A stretch of 64,000 bases of DNA from Aeromonas taiwanensis (GTDB taxonomy: Bacteria > Pseudomonadota > Gammaproteobacteria > Enterobacterales > Aeromonadaceae), in contig NZ_CDDD01000015.1 of the NCBI RefSeq assembly GCF_000820165.1, forward strand, positions 1 through 64,000. The letters run 5' to 3'. This document shows positions 45,778 through 56,811 of this stretch, in pieces. The notes below the pieces were generated by a model, which saw only the letters and a program-made list of their open reading frames with translations, was not told where the DNA came from and made no database searches. The translations under genes were made by a program, and so were the position numbers. The first letter of the stretch is position 1. Each line of letters opens with the position of its first letter.

Positions 45778-47220
45778 TTACTGCTTCCAGAAGGAGGGGA
45801 AGAAGAGCACCGCCACGGTCAGGATCTCGAGTCGTCCCAGCAGCATGCCGAACGACAGTATCCACTTGGCGGAATCCGGCAGGCTCGCAAAGTTGGTACT
45901 GGGGCCGATGACCGGCCCCATGCCCGGGCCCACGTTGGCCACGGCGGTGATGGAGCCCGAGATGGCGGTCAGGGGATCCAGGCCGATGGCGGCCAGCAGG
46001 GCGGCAATCAGCAGTATGATGGCGAAGTAGACCAGCACGAAGGAGATCAGGGAGCGGATGATGGCGTCGTTCACCGGGCGGCCGTTGTACTTCTGCGGGA
46101 AGACGCCGGAGGGGTGCATCAACTGGCGCATCTGCTTCTTGAACAGGGCGAAGGCCACCTGTACCCGGAAGATCTTGAGGCCGCCGGAGGTGGAGCCGGA
46201 GCAGGCACCGAGCGCCAGCAGGATCATGAAGATGATGCTGGTGAGCGGCCCCCAGGTACCAAAATCGCCGAGGCCGAAGCCGGTGGTGGTGAGCACGGAG
46301 ACGATGTTGAAAGTGCTGATGCGCAGGGCGTCCATGAAGCCGTAAATATCTCTGACCCACAGATAGAAGGTCACCACCACGGTCACCCAGACGATCAGCC
46401 AGAAGAAGCCCTGTACCTGGGCATCCCGCAACAGACTGTTGTCACGGCGGGAGAGGGCCTGTACGTAGAGCAGGAAGGGCAGGCCGCCGAGGAACATGAA
46501 GAGGGTGCCAATCCAGTGTGCCTCGTTGGAGAAGTGGGACATGGACTGATCCGAGGTGGAGTAGCCGCCGGTGCTGAGGGTGGTCATCGAGTGGTTGACT
46601 GCCTCGAACAGGGTCATGCCGCTCACCCAGTAGGCCAGGAAACAGAGCATTGAGAGCACCAGATAGACCAGCACTATGTTGTTGGCCACCGTCTTGGCGC
46701 GCGGGGCGCTCTTGTCGGACCAATCCGAGCTCTCGGTCTGGAACAGCTTCATGCCCCCCACGTTGAGGTAGGGCAACACCGCCACCGCCATCACGATGAA
46801 GCCGACGCCCCCCAACCATTGCAAGATGGAGCGCCACAGCAGGATGCTGTGGGCCATGTTGTCCAGCCCGGAAAGCACGGTGGAGCCCGTGGTGGTCACC
46901 CCCGACATGGTTTCGAAGTAGGCGTCGGCAAACCCGATGTGGGTGATGAAGACGAAGGGCAGGGCGCCGAAAACGCAGGCTACCACCCAGACCGAGGTGG
47001 TGAGCAGGAACATCTCCCGCACCCCGAGGTGGAACTCCTCCTTGCGCCCGTAGTGCAGGCAGAGCAGGGCGGCGCCGTGGGTGATGAGCACCGACTTGAG
47101 AAATTCGACGAAGCCTTCCGAGCCGGTCAGCAAGGCCAGCAGGGTGGGCAGCCACATGAAGAGGGCCAGCTTGGAGAGAACCAGCCCGAGGGTGAAGACG
47201 ATGGGACGCAGCTTGATCAT
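45778..47220 (-). CDS. trkH: potassium uptake protein TrkH
   Basis: A 480-residue ion channel of the Trk/Ktr family with four repeated selectivity-filter loops: MSGVTTTGSTVLSG, MTTLSTGGYSTSD, LTTTGFGLGDFG and AVANVGPGMGPV. About ten membrane helices. It forms the transmembrane pore of the Trk K+ uptake system with the TrkA regulator (gene 93 bases upstream on the same strand). An intrinsic terminator lies between the two. Confidence 0.95.
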   Translation of the reverse strand: MIKLRPIVFTLGLVLSKLALFMWLPTLLALLTGSEGFVEFLKSVLITHGAALLCLHYGRKEEFHLGVREMFLLTTSVWVVACVFGALPFVFITHIGFADAYFETMSGVTTTGSTVLSGLDNMAHSILLWRSILQWLGGVGFIVMAVAVLPYLNVGGMKLFQTESSDWSDKSAPRAKTVANNIVLVYLVLSMLCFLAYWVSGMTLFEAVNHSMTTLSTGGYSTSDQSMSHFSNEAHWIGTLFMFLGGLPFLLYVQALSRRDNSLLRDAQVQGFFWLIVWVTVVVTFYLWVRDIYGFMDALRISTFNIVSVLTTTGFGLGDFGTWGPLTSIIFMILLALGACSGSTSGGLKIFRVQVAFALFKKQMRQLMHPSGVFPQKYNGRPVNDAIIRSLISFVLVYFAIILLIAALLAAIGLDPLTAISGSITAVANVGPGMGPVIGPSTNFASLPDSAKWILSFGMLLGRLEILTVAVLFFPSFWKQ

Positions 47221-47241
47221 GCAAGATAACCTGGTCGTTGA

Positions 47242-47287
47242 TTAAAAAAAGACCCGGACCTTGCCTGAGGTAAGGAGCCGGGTCTGG
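47242..47287 (-). terminator. terminator between trkA and trkH
   Basis: On the minus strand AGACCCGG.../CCGGGTCT followed by a run of seven Ts, downstream of the trkA stop. It would uncouple trkH from trkA unless read-through occurs or trkH has its own promoter. Confidence 0.8.
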
Positions 47288-47313
47288 ATGCCGTTGCCTG
47301 GTACATGGCCGGC

Positions 47314-48690
47314 TTACAGGAAGAAGGGACTGGGTTGGAACAGGCGTTCCACTTCCGGGATGTACTTCTTGTCCACCAGGAACATGACCACATGGTCATC
47401 CTGCTGAATTTTGGTGCGATCGTGCGCGATCAGCACCTCGTCACCCCGGACCACGGCACCTATGGTGGTGCCGGGCGGCAGCTTGAGCTCGCCCACCGTC
47501 TTGCCCACCACCTTGGAGGTGTTCTCGTCCCCGTGGGCGATGGCCTCGATGGCTTCGGCCGCACCGCGGCGCAGGCTGTAGACGTTGGCGATGTCGGCCC
47601 GGCGCACATGGGTCAGCAGGGCCGAGATGGTGGCCTGCTGGGGGGAGATGGCGATGTCGATGGAGCCACCCTGCACCAGATCCACATAGGCGCCACGCTG
47701 GATCAGCACCATTGTCTTCTTGGCACCCATCTTCTTGGCGAGCAGGGCCGACATGATGTTGGCCTCGTCCTCGTTGGTGACCGCGATGAAGACGTCGATC
47801 TGGTCGATGTGCTCCTCCGCCAGCAGCTCCTGATCCGCCGCATCGCCACAGAAGACGATGGTGTGCTCCAGATTCTCGGAGAGCTGCTCCGCCCGCTTCT
47901 GGTTGCGTTCGATGAGCTTGACGCTGTAACGCTTCTCCAGCTGGCGGGCGAGGCCGGCGCCAATGTTGCCGCCCCCGACGATCATGATGCGCCGATAGGG
48001 ACTCTCGAGGCGTTGCAGTTCCGACATCACGGCGCGGATGTGGCCCGCCGCCGCCACGAAGAACACCTCGTCGTCCGCCTCTATGATGGTGGTGCCCTGG
48101 GGACGGATGGAACGACCCTGGCGGAAGATGGCGGCGACCCGGGTCTCGATGTTGGGCATGTGATCCCGCAAGGTGGAGAGCGCATTGCCCACCAGGGGGC
48201 CGCCGTAGTAGGCCTTGACCGCCACCAGACCCACCTTGCCGCCGGCGAAGTCCACCACCTGCAGGGCGCCGGGATACTCGATGAGACGGCGCACATAGTC
48301 CGTCACCAGCTGCTCGGGGGCAATCAGGTGATCCACGGGCACGGATTCCGGCAGGAACAGGCGATCCCGCTCCACCAGGTAGGCCGGGGAGCGAATGCGC
48401 GCTACCTTGTTCGGGGTGTTGAACAGGGAGTAGGCCACCTGGCAGGCGACCATGTTGGTCTCGTCACTGTTGGTGACCGCGACCAGCATGTCGGCATCCT
48501 GGGCACCCGCCTCGCGCAGCACCCTGGGGTGGGCGCCGTGGCCATTCACCACCCGCAGATCGAACTTGTCCTGCAACTCCCGCAAGCGATCACTGTCGGT
48601 GTCGACGATGGTGATGTCGTTGTTCTCGCCGGCGAGGTTCTCGGCCAGGGTGCCACCTACCTGACCTGCGCCCAGAATGATGATCTTCAT
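47314..48690 (-). CDS. trkA: Trk potassium uptake regulator TrkA
   Basis: A 458-residue cytoplasmic RCK protein: two Rossmann NAD-binding folds ([19 protein letters not shown] and [17 protein letters not shown]), each with the GxGxxG motif and followed by a C-terminal TrkA_C region. It gates TrkH with NAD(H)/ATP. Start at 48690. Confidence 0.95.
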   Translation of the reverse strand: MKIIILGAGQVGGTLAENLAGENNDITIVDTDSDRLRELQDKFDLRVVNGHGAHPRVLREAGAQDADMLVAVTNSDETNMVACQVAYSLFNTPNKVARIRSPAYLVERDRLFLPESVPVDHLIAPEQLVTDYVRRLIEYPGALQVVDFAGGKVGLVAVKAYYGGPLVGNALSTLRDHMPNIETRVAAIFRQGRSIRPQGTTIIEADDEVFFVAAAGHIRAVMSELQRLESPYRRIMIVGGGNIGAGLARQLEKRYSVKLIERNQKRAEQLSENLEHTIVFCGDAADQELLAEEHIDQIDVFIAVTNEDEANIMSALLAKKMGAKKTMVLIQRGAYVDLVQGGSIDIAISPQQATISALLTHVRRADIANVYSLRRGAAEAIEAIAHGDENTSKVVGKTVGELKLPPGTTIGAVVRGDEVLIAHDRTKIQQDDHVVMFLVDKKYIPEVERLFQPSPFFL

Positions 48691-48764
48691 AAGGACATCG
48701 TACTCAAGGTTGTTGCTTCGAAATGAGGCGGCCCGTCACCGGGCCTGCCATCCGCCTGTTCGGC

Positions 48765-50057
48765 CTACAGCTTGATGAGCTTGGCATAGTAGAAGCCATC
48801 CATCTCCGCCTCACCGGGCAGGAACTGGCGGCCAGGACTGGCCGGGGTGTCCGCTGCATGCAGTGGCACCAGGCGGGCATCCGGGGTATCGGCCAGGAAG
48901 GCGCGGATCTGCTCCCGGTTCTCTTCCGGCAGCACTGAACAGGTGGCGTAGAGCAGGGTGCCACCGCTTTTCAGCTTGCCCCAGAGTGCGGTCAGGATAC
49001 GGCGCTGCAGTTCGGCCAGTTCACGGATGTCCTGGTCCCGGCGTAGCCACTTGATGTCAGGGTGGCGACGGATGACGCCGGTGGCGGAGCAGGGAGCATC
49101 CAGCAGGATGCGGTCGAACTGCCCCTGTGGCCACCACAGATCCGGCGTGCTGGCATCCCCGTGGATCACCTGGGCATGGAGGCCGATGCGATCCAGGTTT
49201 TCCTGCACCCGCATGAGGCGCTGCTCGTCGGCATCCACCGCGACGACGCCAGCCAGCTTGGGTTGGCGCTCCAGCAGGTGGGCCGTTTTGCCACCGGGGG
49301 CGGCGCAGGCATCCAGCACCCACTCGCCCGGTTGCGGGTCGAGCAGGCGGGCGGCCTGTTGGGCGGCGCCGTCCTGCACGGAGCAGTCACCCTGCTCGAA
49401 GCCGGGCAGTTTGGTCACGTCGCAAGGGCGTTCTAGCAGGATGCAGTCTTTCCCCTCTTCACCGGCAGAGGCCGGGATACCCGCCTCGCTCATGCGGGCC
49501 AGCATGGCCTCGCGGCTCTGGCGCTGGCCGTTGTTGCGGATCCACATGGGGGGACGTTGGTTGTTGGCCTCCATGATGAATTCCCAGTCGTCGGGATAGG
49601 CCTGACGCAGCCGCTTGGTGAGCCACTCCGGGTGGCCGAGGCGGATGCTGGGCACGCGGTCGATGCGCAGCAGTATGACTTCTGCGCTGCGCTGGAAGTT
49701 GCGCAGCACCCCGTTGATGAGGCCGCGCAGGGAGGTGCCCTTGAGCAACTTGACGGCGTTGACGGTCTCGGCCACGGCGGCATGAGCCGGGATGCGGGTG
49801 TAGATGAGCTGATAGAGACCGACCAGGATCAGGTAGTGGAAGATGCGGCTCTTGTTCTTGAGCGGCTTGTCCATCATCTCGCCGACAGCGGCATCGAGAC
49901 GGGGCAGCCAGCGCAGGGTTCCGTAGCAGAGTTCTTGCAGGAGGGCGCGATCGCGGGGCGCGACTTTCTCCTGGGCAGCAGGCAGAACGGCGGAGAGGGA
50001 TTGGCCCTGATCCAGCACCTGTTGAATGACGAGAGCAGCCTGTGCGCGTGTTTTCAT
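48765..50057 (-). CDS. rsmB: 16S rRNA m5C967 methyltransferase RsmB (Sun/Fmu)
   Basis: A 430-residue SAM-dependent rRNA methyltransferase. NusB-like N-terminal helical domain (residues ~1-140), then a RrmB domain with VLDACAAPGGKTAHLLE, motif IV DAPCSATGVIRRHPDIKWLR and catalytic Cys region YATCSVLPEENREQI. It methylates C967 of 16S rRNA. It ends the minus-strand group def-fmt-rsmB and is followed by trkA. Confidence 0.95.
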   Translation of the reverse strand: MKTRAQAALVIQQVLDQGQSLSAVLPAAQEKVAPRDRALLQELCYGTLRWLPRLDAAVGEMMDKPLKNKSRIFHYLILVGLYQLIYTRIPAHAAVAETVNAVKLLKGTSLRGLINGVLRNFQRSAEVILLRIDRVPSIRLGHPEWLTKRLRQAYPDDWEFIMEANNQRPPMWIRNNGQRQSREAMLARMSEAGIPASAGEEGKDCILLERPCDVTKLPGFEQGDCSVQDGAAQQAARLLDPQPGEWVLDACAAPGGKTAHLLERQPKLAGVVAVDADEQRLMRVQENLDRIGLHAQVIHGDASTPDLWWPQGQFDRILLDAPCSATGVIRRHPDIKWLRRDQDIRELAELQRRILTALWGKLKSGGTLLYATCSVLPEENREQIRAFLADTPDARLVPLHAADTPASPGRQFLPGEAEMDGFYYAKLIKL

Positions 50058-50117
50058 AGCGTTACCTTAGATGCACATGTCGGGGCGTGAGCCCCGCCTG
50101 TGTCAATTCAATCCAGA

Positions 50118-51062
50118 TCAAAGCAGTTGCGTGCCGGCTTCAAACCAGTCGCGGCGAGAGTTGAGCAGATCCGTGACGGGCATGGCCTTCTTGCCGGGGG
50201 GCTGCAGGGTCAGCAGGCGCAGCACACCCTTGCCTGTGGCCACGTCAATCCCCTGTTTGTCGGCCTTGAGCAGAGTGCCGGCCGCCTGGTCGTGCTCCTG
50301 TGCGACGACCTCGGCCTGCCACACCTTGACGGTCTGGCCGGCAACCTCGAACCAGCTGATGGGCCAGGGGTTGAAGGCGCGGATGCAGCGCTCGATGGCG
50401 GCAGCGTCCATGGACCAGTCGATGCGCGCCTCTTCCTTGGAGAGCTTCTCGGCGTAGTTGGCCAGGGTGTCGTCCTGCAGCTCGGCGGCGGTGTTGCCGG
50501 CGGCCATGGCATTGAGGGTGTCGACCAGTGCCTGCGGGCCCAGACCGGCCAGCTTGTCATAGAGGCTGGCTGAGGTTTCGTCGGCCGCGATGGGGCAGGT
50601 CACCTTGCGAATCATGGCGCCGGTGTCCAGTCCCACGTCCATCTGCATGATGGTGACGCCGGTCTCGGCATCACCCGCCCAGATGGAGCGCTGGATGGGG
50701 GCCGCGCCGCGCCAGCGCGGCAGCAGGGAGCCGTGCACGTTGATGCAGCCCAGACGCGGGGTGTCGAGCACCACCTTGGGCAGGATCAGGCCGTAGGCCA
50801 CCACGACCATCAGATCTGCGCCCAGTGACGCCAGTTCAGCCTGTGCCTCTTCGTTGCGCAGGGAGGCGGGCTGATAGACCGGCAGCTCGTGGGCCAGCGC
50901 AAGCTCCTTGACCGGGCTGGCGGTGAGCTTCTGGCCACGGCCAGCGGGCTTGTCGGGCTGGGTATAAACGGCGACGACCTCGTGGTCGGAAGACAACAAC
51001 GCCGCCAGGTGACGGGCGGCGAAGTCGGGGGTACCGGCAAAAATCAGTTTCAGCTTGTTCAA
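50118..51062 (-). CDS. fmt: methionyl-tRNA formyltransferase
   Basis: A 314-residue enzyme. Formyltransferase fold with [21 protein letters not shown] and [13 protein letters not shown] (catalytic Asn/His/Asp region), and the C-terminal OB-like domain. It formylates initiator Met-tRNA with 10-formyl-THF. 12 bases separate it from def upstream, so they are cotranscribed. Confidence 0.97.
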   Translation of the reverse strand: MNKLKLIFAGTPDFAARHLAALLSSDHEVVAVYTQPDKPAGRGQKLTASPVKELALAHELPVYQPASLRNEEAQAELASLGADLMVVVAYGLILPKVVLDTPRLGCINVHGSLLPRWRGAAPIQRSIWAGDAETGVTIMQMDVGLDTGAMIRKVTCPIAADETSASLYDKLAGLGPQALVDTLNAMAAGNTAAELQDDTLANYAEKLSKEEARIDWSMDAAAIERCIRAFNPWPISWFEVAGQTVKVWQAEVVAQEHDQAAGTLLKADKQGIDVATGKGVLRLLTLQPPGKKAMPVTDLLNSRRDWFEAGTQLL

Positions 51063-51074
51063 TGGGGCGGATCC

Positions 51075-51587
51075 TCAGAGGACTTTGCGATCTTCACGGG
51101 CCATCTTTTCCAGCTTCTGACGAATGCGCTGGCGCTTGAGCGGGGACAAGTAATCCACAAACAGCTTGCCGACCAGATGATCCATCTCATGCTGTATGCA
51201 GATGGCGAGCAGATCGTCCGCTTCCAGCTCGAAGGTGTTGCCGTGGCGATCTTGCGCCCTGACCTTGACCCACTCGGCGCGCGGCACCAGAGCCCGGTTG
51301 CCGGGCACGGAGAGGCAACCCTCTTCGATGCCGGTACTGCCGGACTGCTCCAGGATCTCCGGGTTGATCAACACCAGCTGATCTTCACGGTTTTCAGAGA
51401 CATCGATGACGATGATACGCTGATGAATGTCGACCTGAGTCGCGGCCAGGCCTATGCCTTCCTCCGCGTACATGGTTTCGAACATATCATCTACAATGTG
51501 TTGTAACTCGGGTGTAAAGGCCTCGACAGGGGCCGCGACTGTGCGCAGGCGTTCATCGGGGAAACGCAATACATCTAGAATGGCCAT
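51075..51587 (-). CDS. def: peptide deformylase
   Basis: A 170-residue metallo-deformylase. Motifs GIGLAATQ (residues 44-51), EEGCLSVP with metal ligand Cys91, and HEMDH with His133, Glu134 (catalytic) and His137. It removes the N-formyl group from nascent proteins. Paired with fmt, as usual. Diverges from the LysM gene 108 bases away. Confidence 0.97.
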   Translation of the reverse strand: MAILDVLRFPDERLRTVAAPVEAFTPELQHIVDDMFETMYAEEGIGLAATQVDIHQRIIVIDVSENREDQLVLINPEILEQSGSTGIEEGCLSVPGNRALVPRAEWVKVRAQDRHGNTFELEADDLLAICIQHEMDHLVGKLFVDYLSPLKRQRIRQKLEKMAREDRKVL

Positions 51588-51695
51588 AATTTTTTCTTTA
51601 GTTTCATATAAACGCAGTCAATATTGACGTAATTCTAGTCATTTACGCCGACAAAAAACAGCAACACTTTGCGTGCAGAAGTAACAGGGAGTGTT

Positions 51696-52784
51696 ATGTA
51701 TCTGAAGCAAATCGTCGTCGCCTGCCTGGCGACAGCCCTGGCCGGTGGCGCCATGGCACAGCAGTTGACCCTGAAATCCGGTTATCCCGAGACCTATGTG
51801 GTCCAGAAGGGAGATACCCTCTGGGATATCTCGGGTCAGTATCTCGCCGAACCCTGGCTCTGGCCGCGCCTCTGGAACATCAATCCCCAGATTGCCAATC
51901 CACACTGGATTTACCCCGGTGACGTGCTGCATCTGAGCTGGGTCAACGGTGAGCCACGCCTCGGCAAGGCCAGCCAGGGGGGCAAGCAGGTCATCCGCCT
52001 CTCGCCCAAGAACCGGTACGAGAACAAGGCCAATCCGATCCCGACCCTGCCCCTCAGCGAGATAGGCCCTTTCCTGCAAACCGATCACATTCTGGCCAAC
52101 AGCCAGCAGAGCAAGGATCTCCCCTATGTGCTTGGCAACAACGACAAACACATAGGCATGCTGGAGGGTGATACCCTCTACGTGAAGGGTTCCCTGACCC
52201 CCGGCCAGAGCTACGGCGTCTATCGCCCCGGCGTGGCATACAAGGACAAGCACACTGGCGAGCTGCTCGGCCAGGAGGCTGTCTTTGTCGGCACGGTGCG
52301 GGCGGAGGATCGCCTGGACAATGACAGCACCCGCGTCACATTGACCCACAACAGGCGCGAGGTTTACCAGGGGGACAAGCTGATGCCGCTGCCGTCACAA
52401 GAGAGTCTCTCTGCCGTGTTCATGCCCAAGGCGGCGCCATCCATCTCGCCCGGGTATGTGATCGAGTTACCTAGCAAGGTACACGGGGGAGGCAAGTTTG
52501 ACGTCGTGCTGATCAACAAGGGGCAGCGCGATCAAGTTGCACCTGGAGATGTGCTCGAGATCCAGCGTCCAGGCGCAGGGCTGGTGGACAAGAATGGCAA
52601 GACGTCATATCGGGAATATGCATCCGTCTATGACAAGGCATTCTACTCTTCGGGCAAGTCGACCCTGCCTGCCGAGGCCGTTGCCAGGGTCATGCTGTTC
52701 AAGGTGTATGACAAGTTGAGCTATGGCCTCATCCTGCAGAGTCAGGATCTGGTCGGTTCTGGTTATCAGGTCAGTAACTTCTGA
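51696..52784 (+). CDS. LysM-domain exported protein
   Basis: A 362-residue secreted protein with signal peptide MYLKQIVVACLATALAGGAMA and one LysM domain at residues ~33-86 (YVVQKGDTLWDISGQYLAEPWLWPRLWNINPQI...IYPGDVLHLSW). The remainder is unassigned. LysM binds peptidoglycan. It sits between def and dprA, an arrangement common in Vibrionales and relatives. AGGGAG precedes the ATG. The last codons run into dprA (one base gap). Confidence 0.85.
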   Translation: MYLKQIVVACLATALAGGAMAQQLTLKSGYPETYVVQKGDTLWDISGQYLAEPWLWPRLWNINPQIANPHWIYPGDVLHLSWVNGEPRLGKASQGGKQVIRLSPKNRYENKANPIPTLPLSEIGPFLQTDHILANSQQSKDLPYVLGNNDKHIGMLEGDTLYVKGSLTPGQSYGVYRPGVAYKDKHTGELLGQEAVFVGTVRAEDRLDNDSTRVTLTHNRREVYQGDKLMPLPSQESLSAVFMPKAAPSISPGYVIELPSKVHGGGKFDVVLINKGQRDQVAPGDVLEIQRPGAGLVDKNGKTSYREYASVYDKAFYSSGKSTLPAEAVARVMLFKVYDKLSYGLILQSQDLVGSGYQVSNF

Positions 52785-52785
52785 C

Positions 52786-53901
52786 GTGCCCGTCCCTCTC
52801 GAACGGTTGTCACGGTGGCTGACGCTGGATGCGGTCACCGGCGTCGGCCCGGTGACGGCAGCCCGGCTGCTCGCACATGTCGATGGCAACATCGACACCC
52901 TGTTTGAACGTGATGACGCCGAGTTGCAGGCCCTCGGCCTTCTCCCGACCCAGATCAGGCAACTGAGGCAACCCTCTCTCGTGGTGGAGCAAGGGCTGCG
53001 CTGGGCCGAGGCGCCTGACAACGTCCTGCTGTGTCCGGATGATCCTGCCTATCCTGCGCTACTCAAAGAGATCCCCGCCGCTCCGTTGCTGCTCTATTGC
53101 CGCGGGAATATCCCATCCCTCTCCTTGCCACAAGTGGCGATGGTGGGTACCCGTCACCCCACTTATGCAGGCAAGGACAACGCAGCACGTCTGTGTGCCG
53201 AGCTGGTGGAATGCGGTCTGGCGATCACTTCGGGGTTGGCGCTGGGTATCGATGGCGTCTGCCATCAGCAGGCGATGGCATCGGGTGGTATAACCCTGGC
53301 TGTGCTGGGGTCAGGGCTTGACTGCCTCTACCCCAGGCGCCATCAGGGGCTAGCGATGCAGATCCTCGAGCAGGGCGGTCTGCTCCTGTCCGAGCTGGCA
53401 CCGGAAAAGGGGCCACTGGCCGAACACTTTCCCCGCCGCAACCGCATCATCAGCGGCTTGTCGCTGGGGACGCTGGTGGTGGAGGCGGCTGAACAAAGCG
53501 GTTCGCTCATCACGGCTCGCTACGCGCTGGAGCAAGGGCGCGAGGTCTTTGCCGTGCCCGGTGCTCCACAGAATACCCAGGCTGCCGGATGCAACCGCCT
53601 GCTTCAGCAGGGGGCCAAGCTGGTCTTGAATGCGGCCGATGTGCTGGAGGAGTTGCCTGCTCTGGTGTCGGCCATGGGAGGAAGGGGAATTGCTTCCGAG
53701 GCATTGCATAATGGCGAATTGCCTTATGCCGATTTGTTGGATAACGTAGATTATGAAGCCACGAGCGTGGATACCGTTGCCGAGCGGGCCCAGCTTCCTG
53801 TCGAAGTCGTGTTGGGCAGGTTGGTTGAGCTGGAGCTGGTCGGTGCAGTGATGGCGGTAGCCGGTGGATACGTCAGAGCGAGGAGGGCGAATCATGTTTG
53901 A
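52786..53901 (+). CDS. dprA: DNA processing protein DprA
   Basis: A 371-residue DprA/Smf. Helix-hairpin-helix-like N-terminus (LTLDAVTGVGPVTAARLLAHVDG), then a Rossmann-like core with the family blocks MVGTRHPTYAGKDNAARLCAELVECGLAITSGLALGIDG and FPRRNRIISGLSLGTLVVEAAEQSGSLITARYALEQGREVFAVPG. It loads RecA on incoming single-stranded DNA in natural transformation. The GTG start at 52786 is used because it is one base after the upstream stop and no good upstream site exists; it probably depends on coupling. Confidence 0.92.
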   Translation: MPVPLERLSRWLTLDAVTGVGPVTAARLLAHVDGNIDTLFERDDAELQALGLLPTQIRQLRQPSLVVEQGLRWAEAPDNVLLCPDDPAYPALLKEIPAAPLLLYCRGNIPSLSLPQVAMVGTRHPTYAGKDNAARLCAELVECGLAITSGLALGIDGVCHQQAMASGGITLAVLGSGLDCLYPRRHQGLAMQILEQGGLLLSELAPEKGPLAEHFPRRNRIISGLSLGTLVVEAAEQSGSLITARYALEQGREVFAVPGAPQNTQAAGCNRLLQQGAKLVLNAADVLEELPALVSAMGGRGIASEALHNGELPYADLLDNVDYEATSVDTVAERAQLPVEVVLGRLVELELVGAVMAVAGGYVRARRANHV

Positions 53902-54367
53902 TGTATTGATGTACCTTTTCGAGACCTACATCCACAGCGATGCAGATGTGATGGTCGAGCAGGATGAACTCACCGACGAACTGAGCCGGGCCGGTTTCAA
54001 TCAGGACGAAATCGAGAAGGCGCTCAACTGGCTGGAGCGGCTGGCCAATCTGCATGACAGCGAGCGGGAGGTGTACGTCACCGCCAGTGCGCAAGGGTCG
54101 ATGCGGATCTACGCCCCGCAAGAACTGGTGCGCCTTAGCACCGAGTGTCGCGGTTTCCTGCTGTTTTTGGAGCAGGCCCAGGTGCTCAACGCCGAAACCC
54201 GCGAGATCTGCATCGAGCGCCTGCTCGAGCTGGACAAGCCGGACATCGAACTGGATGACCTGAAGTGGGTCGTCATGATGGTCCTGTTCAACGTGCCGGG
54301 CAGCGAGAATGCCTACCAGCAGATGGAAGAGCTGGTGTTTGACGAGTCAGACGGCGTCATTCACTGA
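53894..54367 (+). CDS. smg: Smg protein (DUF494)
   Basis: A 157-residue DUF494 protein: MFDVLMYLFETYIHSDADVM...DELTDELSRAGFNQDEIEKALNWLERL and C-terminal LDDLKWVVMMVLFNVPGSENAYQQMEELVF. It is the usual neighbour of dprA, here overlapping its end by eight bases. ATG with AGGAGG upstream. Function unknown, structural roles suggested. Confidence 0.92.
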   Translation: MFDVLMYLFETYIHSDADVMVEQDELTDELSRAGFNQDEIEKALNWLERLANLHDSEREVYVTASAQGSMRIYAPQELVRLSTECRGFLLFLEQAQVLNAETREICIERLLELDKPDIELDDLKWVVMMVLFNVPGSENAYQQMEELVFDESDGVIH

Positions 54368-54422
54368 CAGCCTTGTGCCGCGCTGGTAGAATTCAGGCCA
54401 TCTGGATTTCAAGGCGCGGCCC

Positions 54423-54980
54423 ATGTCAAAGATCGATCATCACCTCTTTTCTGCCCACGAACACGCATTCGAGCGCGAACCGTGCCCGCAGTGTGGTGCC
54501 GATCTGGTGATCCGCCAGGGCAAGCACGGCCCTTTTCTGGGCTGCTCGGCCTATCCCGCCTGCGACTATATCCGCTCCCTTACCCCCTCCGGTCGCGACA
54601 TCGAGAAAGTGCTCGAGGGGTCGGTATGCCCGGATTGTGGTCATCCCCTGGCGATCAAAAAGGGGCGCTACGGCCTGTTCGTGGGGTGCACCCAGTATCC
54701 GACCTGTCAACACATCGAATCCCTGCAGGAGAGCGACGACACCCAGATCCTCTGCCCCGAGTGCGGCAAGGGGCACCTTGTCAGCCGCACCTCGCGCTAC
54801 GGCAAGCAATTCTACTCCTGTGATGCCTACCCCCATTGCAAGTATGTGGTGAACGACAAGCCGGTTCCCATGCCTTGCCCCGAGTGTGGCTGGGGCATCA
54901 TGGTGGAGAAGAAAGTGAGGGGGAGCCTGCGCTGGGTCTGCCCGCAAAAGAAATGCTGCCATCAGATTGAGCGGGTATAA
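54423..54980 (+). CDS. yrdD: topoisomerase-type C4 zinc-finger protein YrdD
   Basis: A 185-residue protein with four topoisomerase-type C4 zinc-finger modules: CPQCGADL...GCSAYPACDY, CPDCGHPL...GCTQYPTCQH, CPECGKGH...SCDAYPHCKY and a last CPECGWGI...CPQKKCCHQ. Same place as E. coli yrdD between smg and tsaC. It may bind DNA or RNA. Its stop codon lies within a perfect TATAAT (54976-54981). Confidence 0.92.
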   Translation: MSKIDHHLFSAHEHAFEREPCPQCGADLVIRQGKHGPFLGCSAYPACDYIRSLTPSGRDIEKVLEGSVCPDCGHPLAIKKGRYGLFVGCTQYPTCQHIESLQESDDTQILCPECGKGHLVSRTSRYGKQFYSCDAYPHCKYVVNDKPVPMPCPECGWGIMVEKKVRGSLRWVCPQKKCCHQIERV

Positions 54981-55239
54981 TCCTGCTGCCATGATGCCGG
55001 TGGCTAACCGAGAGATTTCCTCTCGCCATGCTCCATATGGCGCGCGTCGTATCGGTGGGTCGGCGTTCGATTGTCTCATGATGCGGCTACACAGCTGATA
55101 TGTAGCGTGGCCTGATGCCATGCCGCACATCAGGTTTCCATGAGGCCTGCATGTGTAAGATGATGGCCCTGAGGGCTGCCATGGCGGTTTAACCAACAAC
55201 CCAGTGATGAGAGGCGACAGCTCGGCTGTCGCATTTTTT
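54976..55239 (+). ncRNA. candidate small RNA or tsaC leader ending in an intrinsic terminator
   Basis: TATAAT at 54976-54981 overlaps the yrdD stop codon, though the matching -35 is poor. The 250 bases after it contain hairpins CGAGAG/CTCTCG (55009-55025) and CCTGATG/CATCAGG (55111-55134), and end in a canonical terminator: GCGACAG, loop CTCGG, CTGTCGC, A and six Ts at 55214-55239. The ATG of tsaC comes at the next base. It could be a stand-alone sRNA or an attenuated leader. A 35-codon ORF also opens at 54991. Confidence 0.45.
55214..55239 (+). terminator. terminator immediately before tsaC
   Basis: Seven-base perfect stem GCGACAG/CTGTCGC, five-base loop, then A plus six Ts. The last T is directly next to the tsaC start codon, which has no separate ribosome site. 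Confidence 0.85.
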
Positions 55240-55800
55240 ATGTCAAACGAATTTGAACAAGCCGTCATCGCCCTTGAAGGTGAAGGGGTGATTGCCTATG
55301 CCACCGAGGCCGTGTTTGGTCTGGGGTGTGACCCGGATTCCGAAACTGCGGTGCAGCGCCTGTTGGCCATCAAGCAGCGACCTGTTGAGAAGGGACTGAT
55401 CCTGATCGCGGCCGAGCTGGCGCAGTTGCAGGATTACATCGATCTGAGCCAGCTCAGCGATGAGCAACTGGCGCGAGTCGAAGCCAGCTGGCCAGGCCCC
55501 TTCACCTGGATTATGCCGGCCCGCCCGACGACACCGTCCTGGCTGACCGGTCAGTTCGATACCCTGGCGGTGCGTGTCACGGCTCATCCTCAGGTGCAGG
55601 CCCTGTGCCGTGCCTTTGGGAAGCCGCTGGTCTCCACCAGTGCCAACCTGACCGGCGAAGAGCCTGCGCGTCGGGTTGCTGATATCGGTGAACTGCTGGC
55701 GAGCCAGCTGGCCTATATCCTGCCCGGCGAGGTGGGGGGCCAGGCCAATCCGTCGGAGATCAAGGACGCCCGTACCGGCGCCATCATTCGCCCTTCCTGA
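55240..55800 (+). CDS. tsaC: threonylcarbamoyl-AMP synthase TsaC (YrdC/RimN)
   Basis: A 186-residue YrdC-fold enzyme. Family blocks [75 protein letters not shown] and [10 protein letters not shown]. It makes threonylcarbamoyl-AMP for tRNA t6A37. The ATG at 55240 fits E. coli TsaC; the alternative ATG at 55207 would put translation through the terminator hairpin. No Shine-Dalgarno sequence is visible. Confidence 0.93.
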   Translation: MSNEFEQAVIALEGEGVIAYATEAVFGLGCDPDSETAVQRLLAIKQRPVEKGLILIAAELAQLQDYIDLSQLSDEQLARVEASWPGPFTWIMPARPTTPSWLTGQFDTLAVRVTAHPQVQALCRAFGKPLVSTSANLTGEEPARRVADIGELLASQLAYILPGEVGGQANPSEIKDARTGAIIRPS

Positions 55801-55856
55801 GCGGAGGTGGGATCCCGCGTAGCACTTTGGGTGATAAGCCCATGACATTACGATAA

Positions 55857-56807
<951 letters not shown>

Positions 56808-56811
56808 ACCG

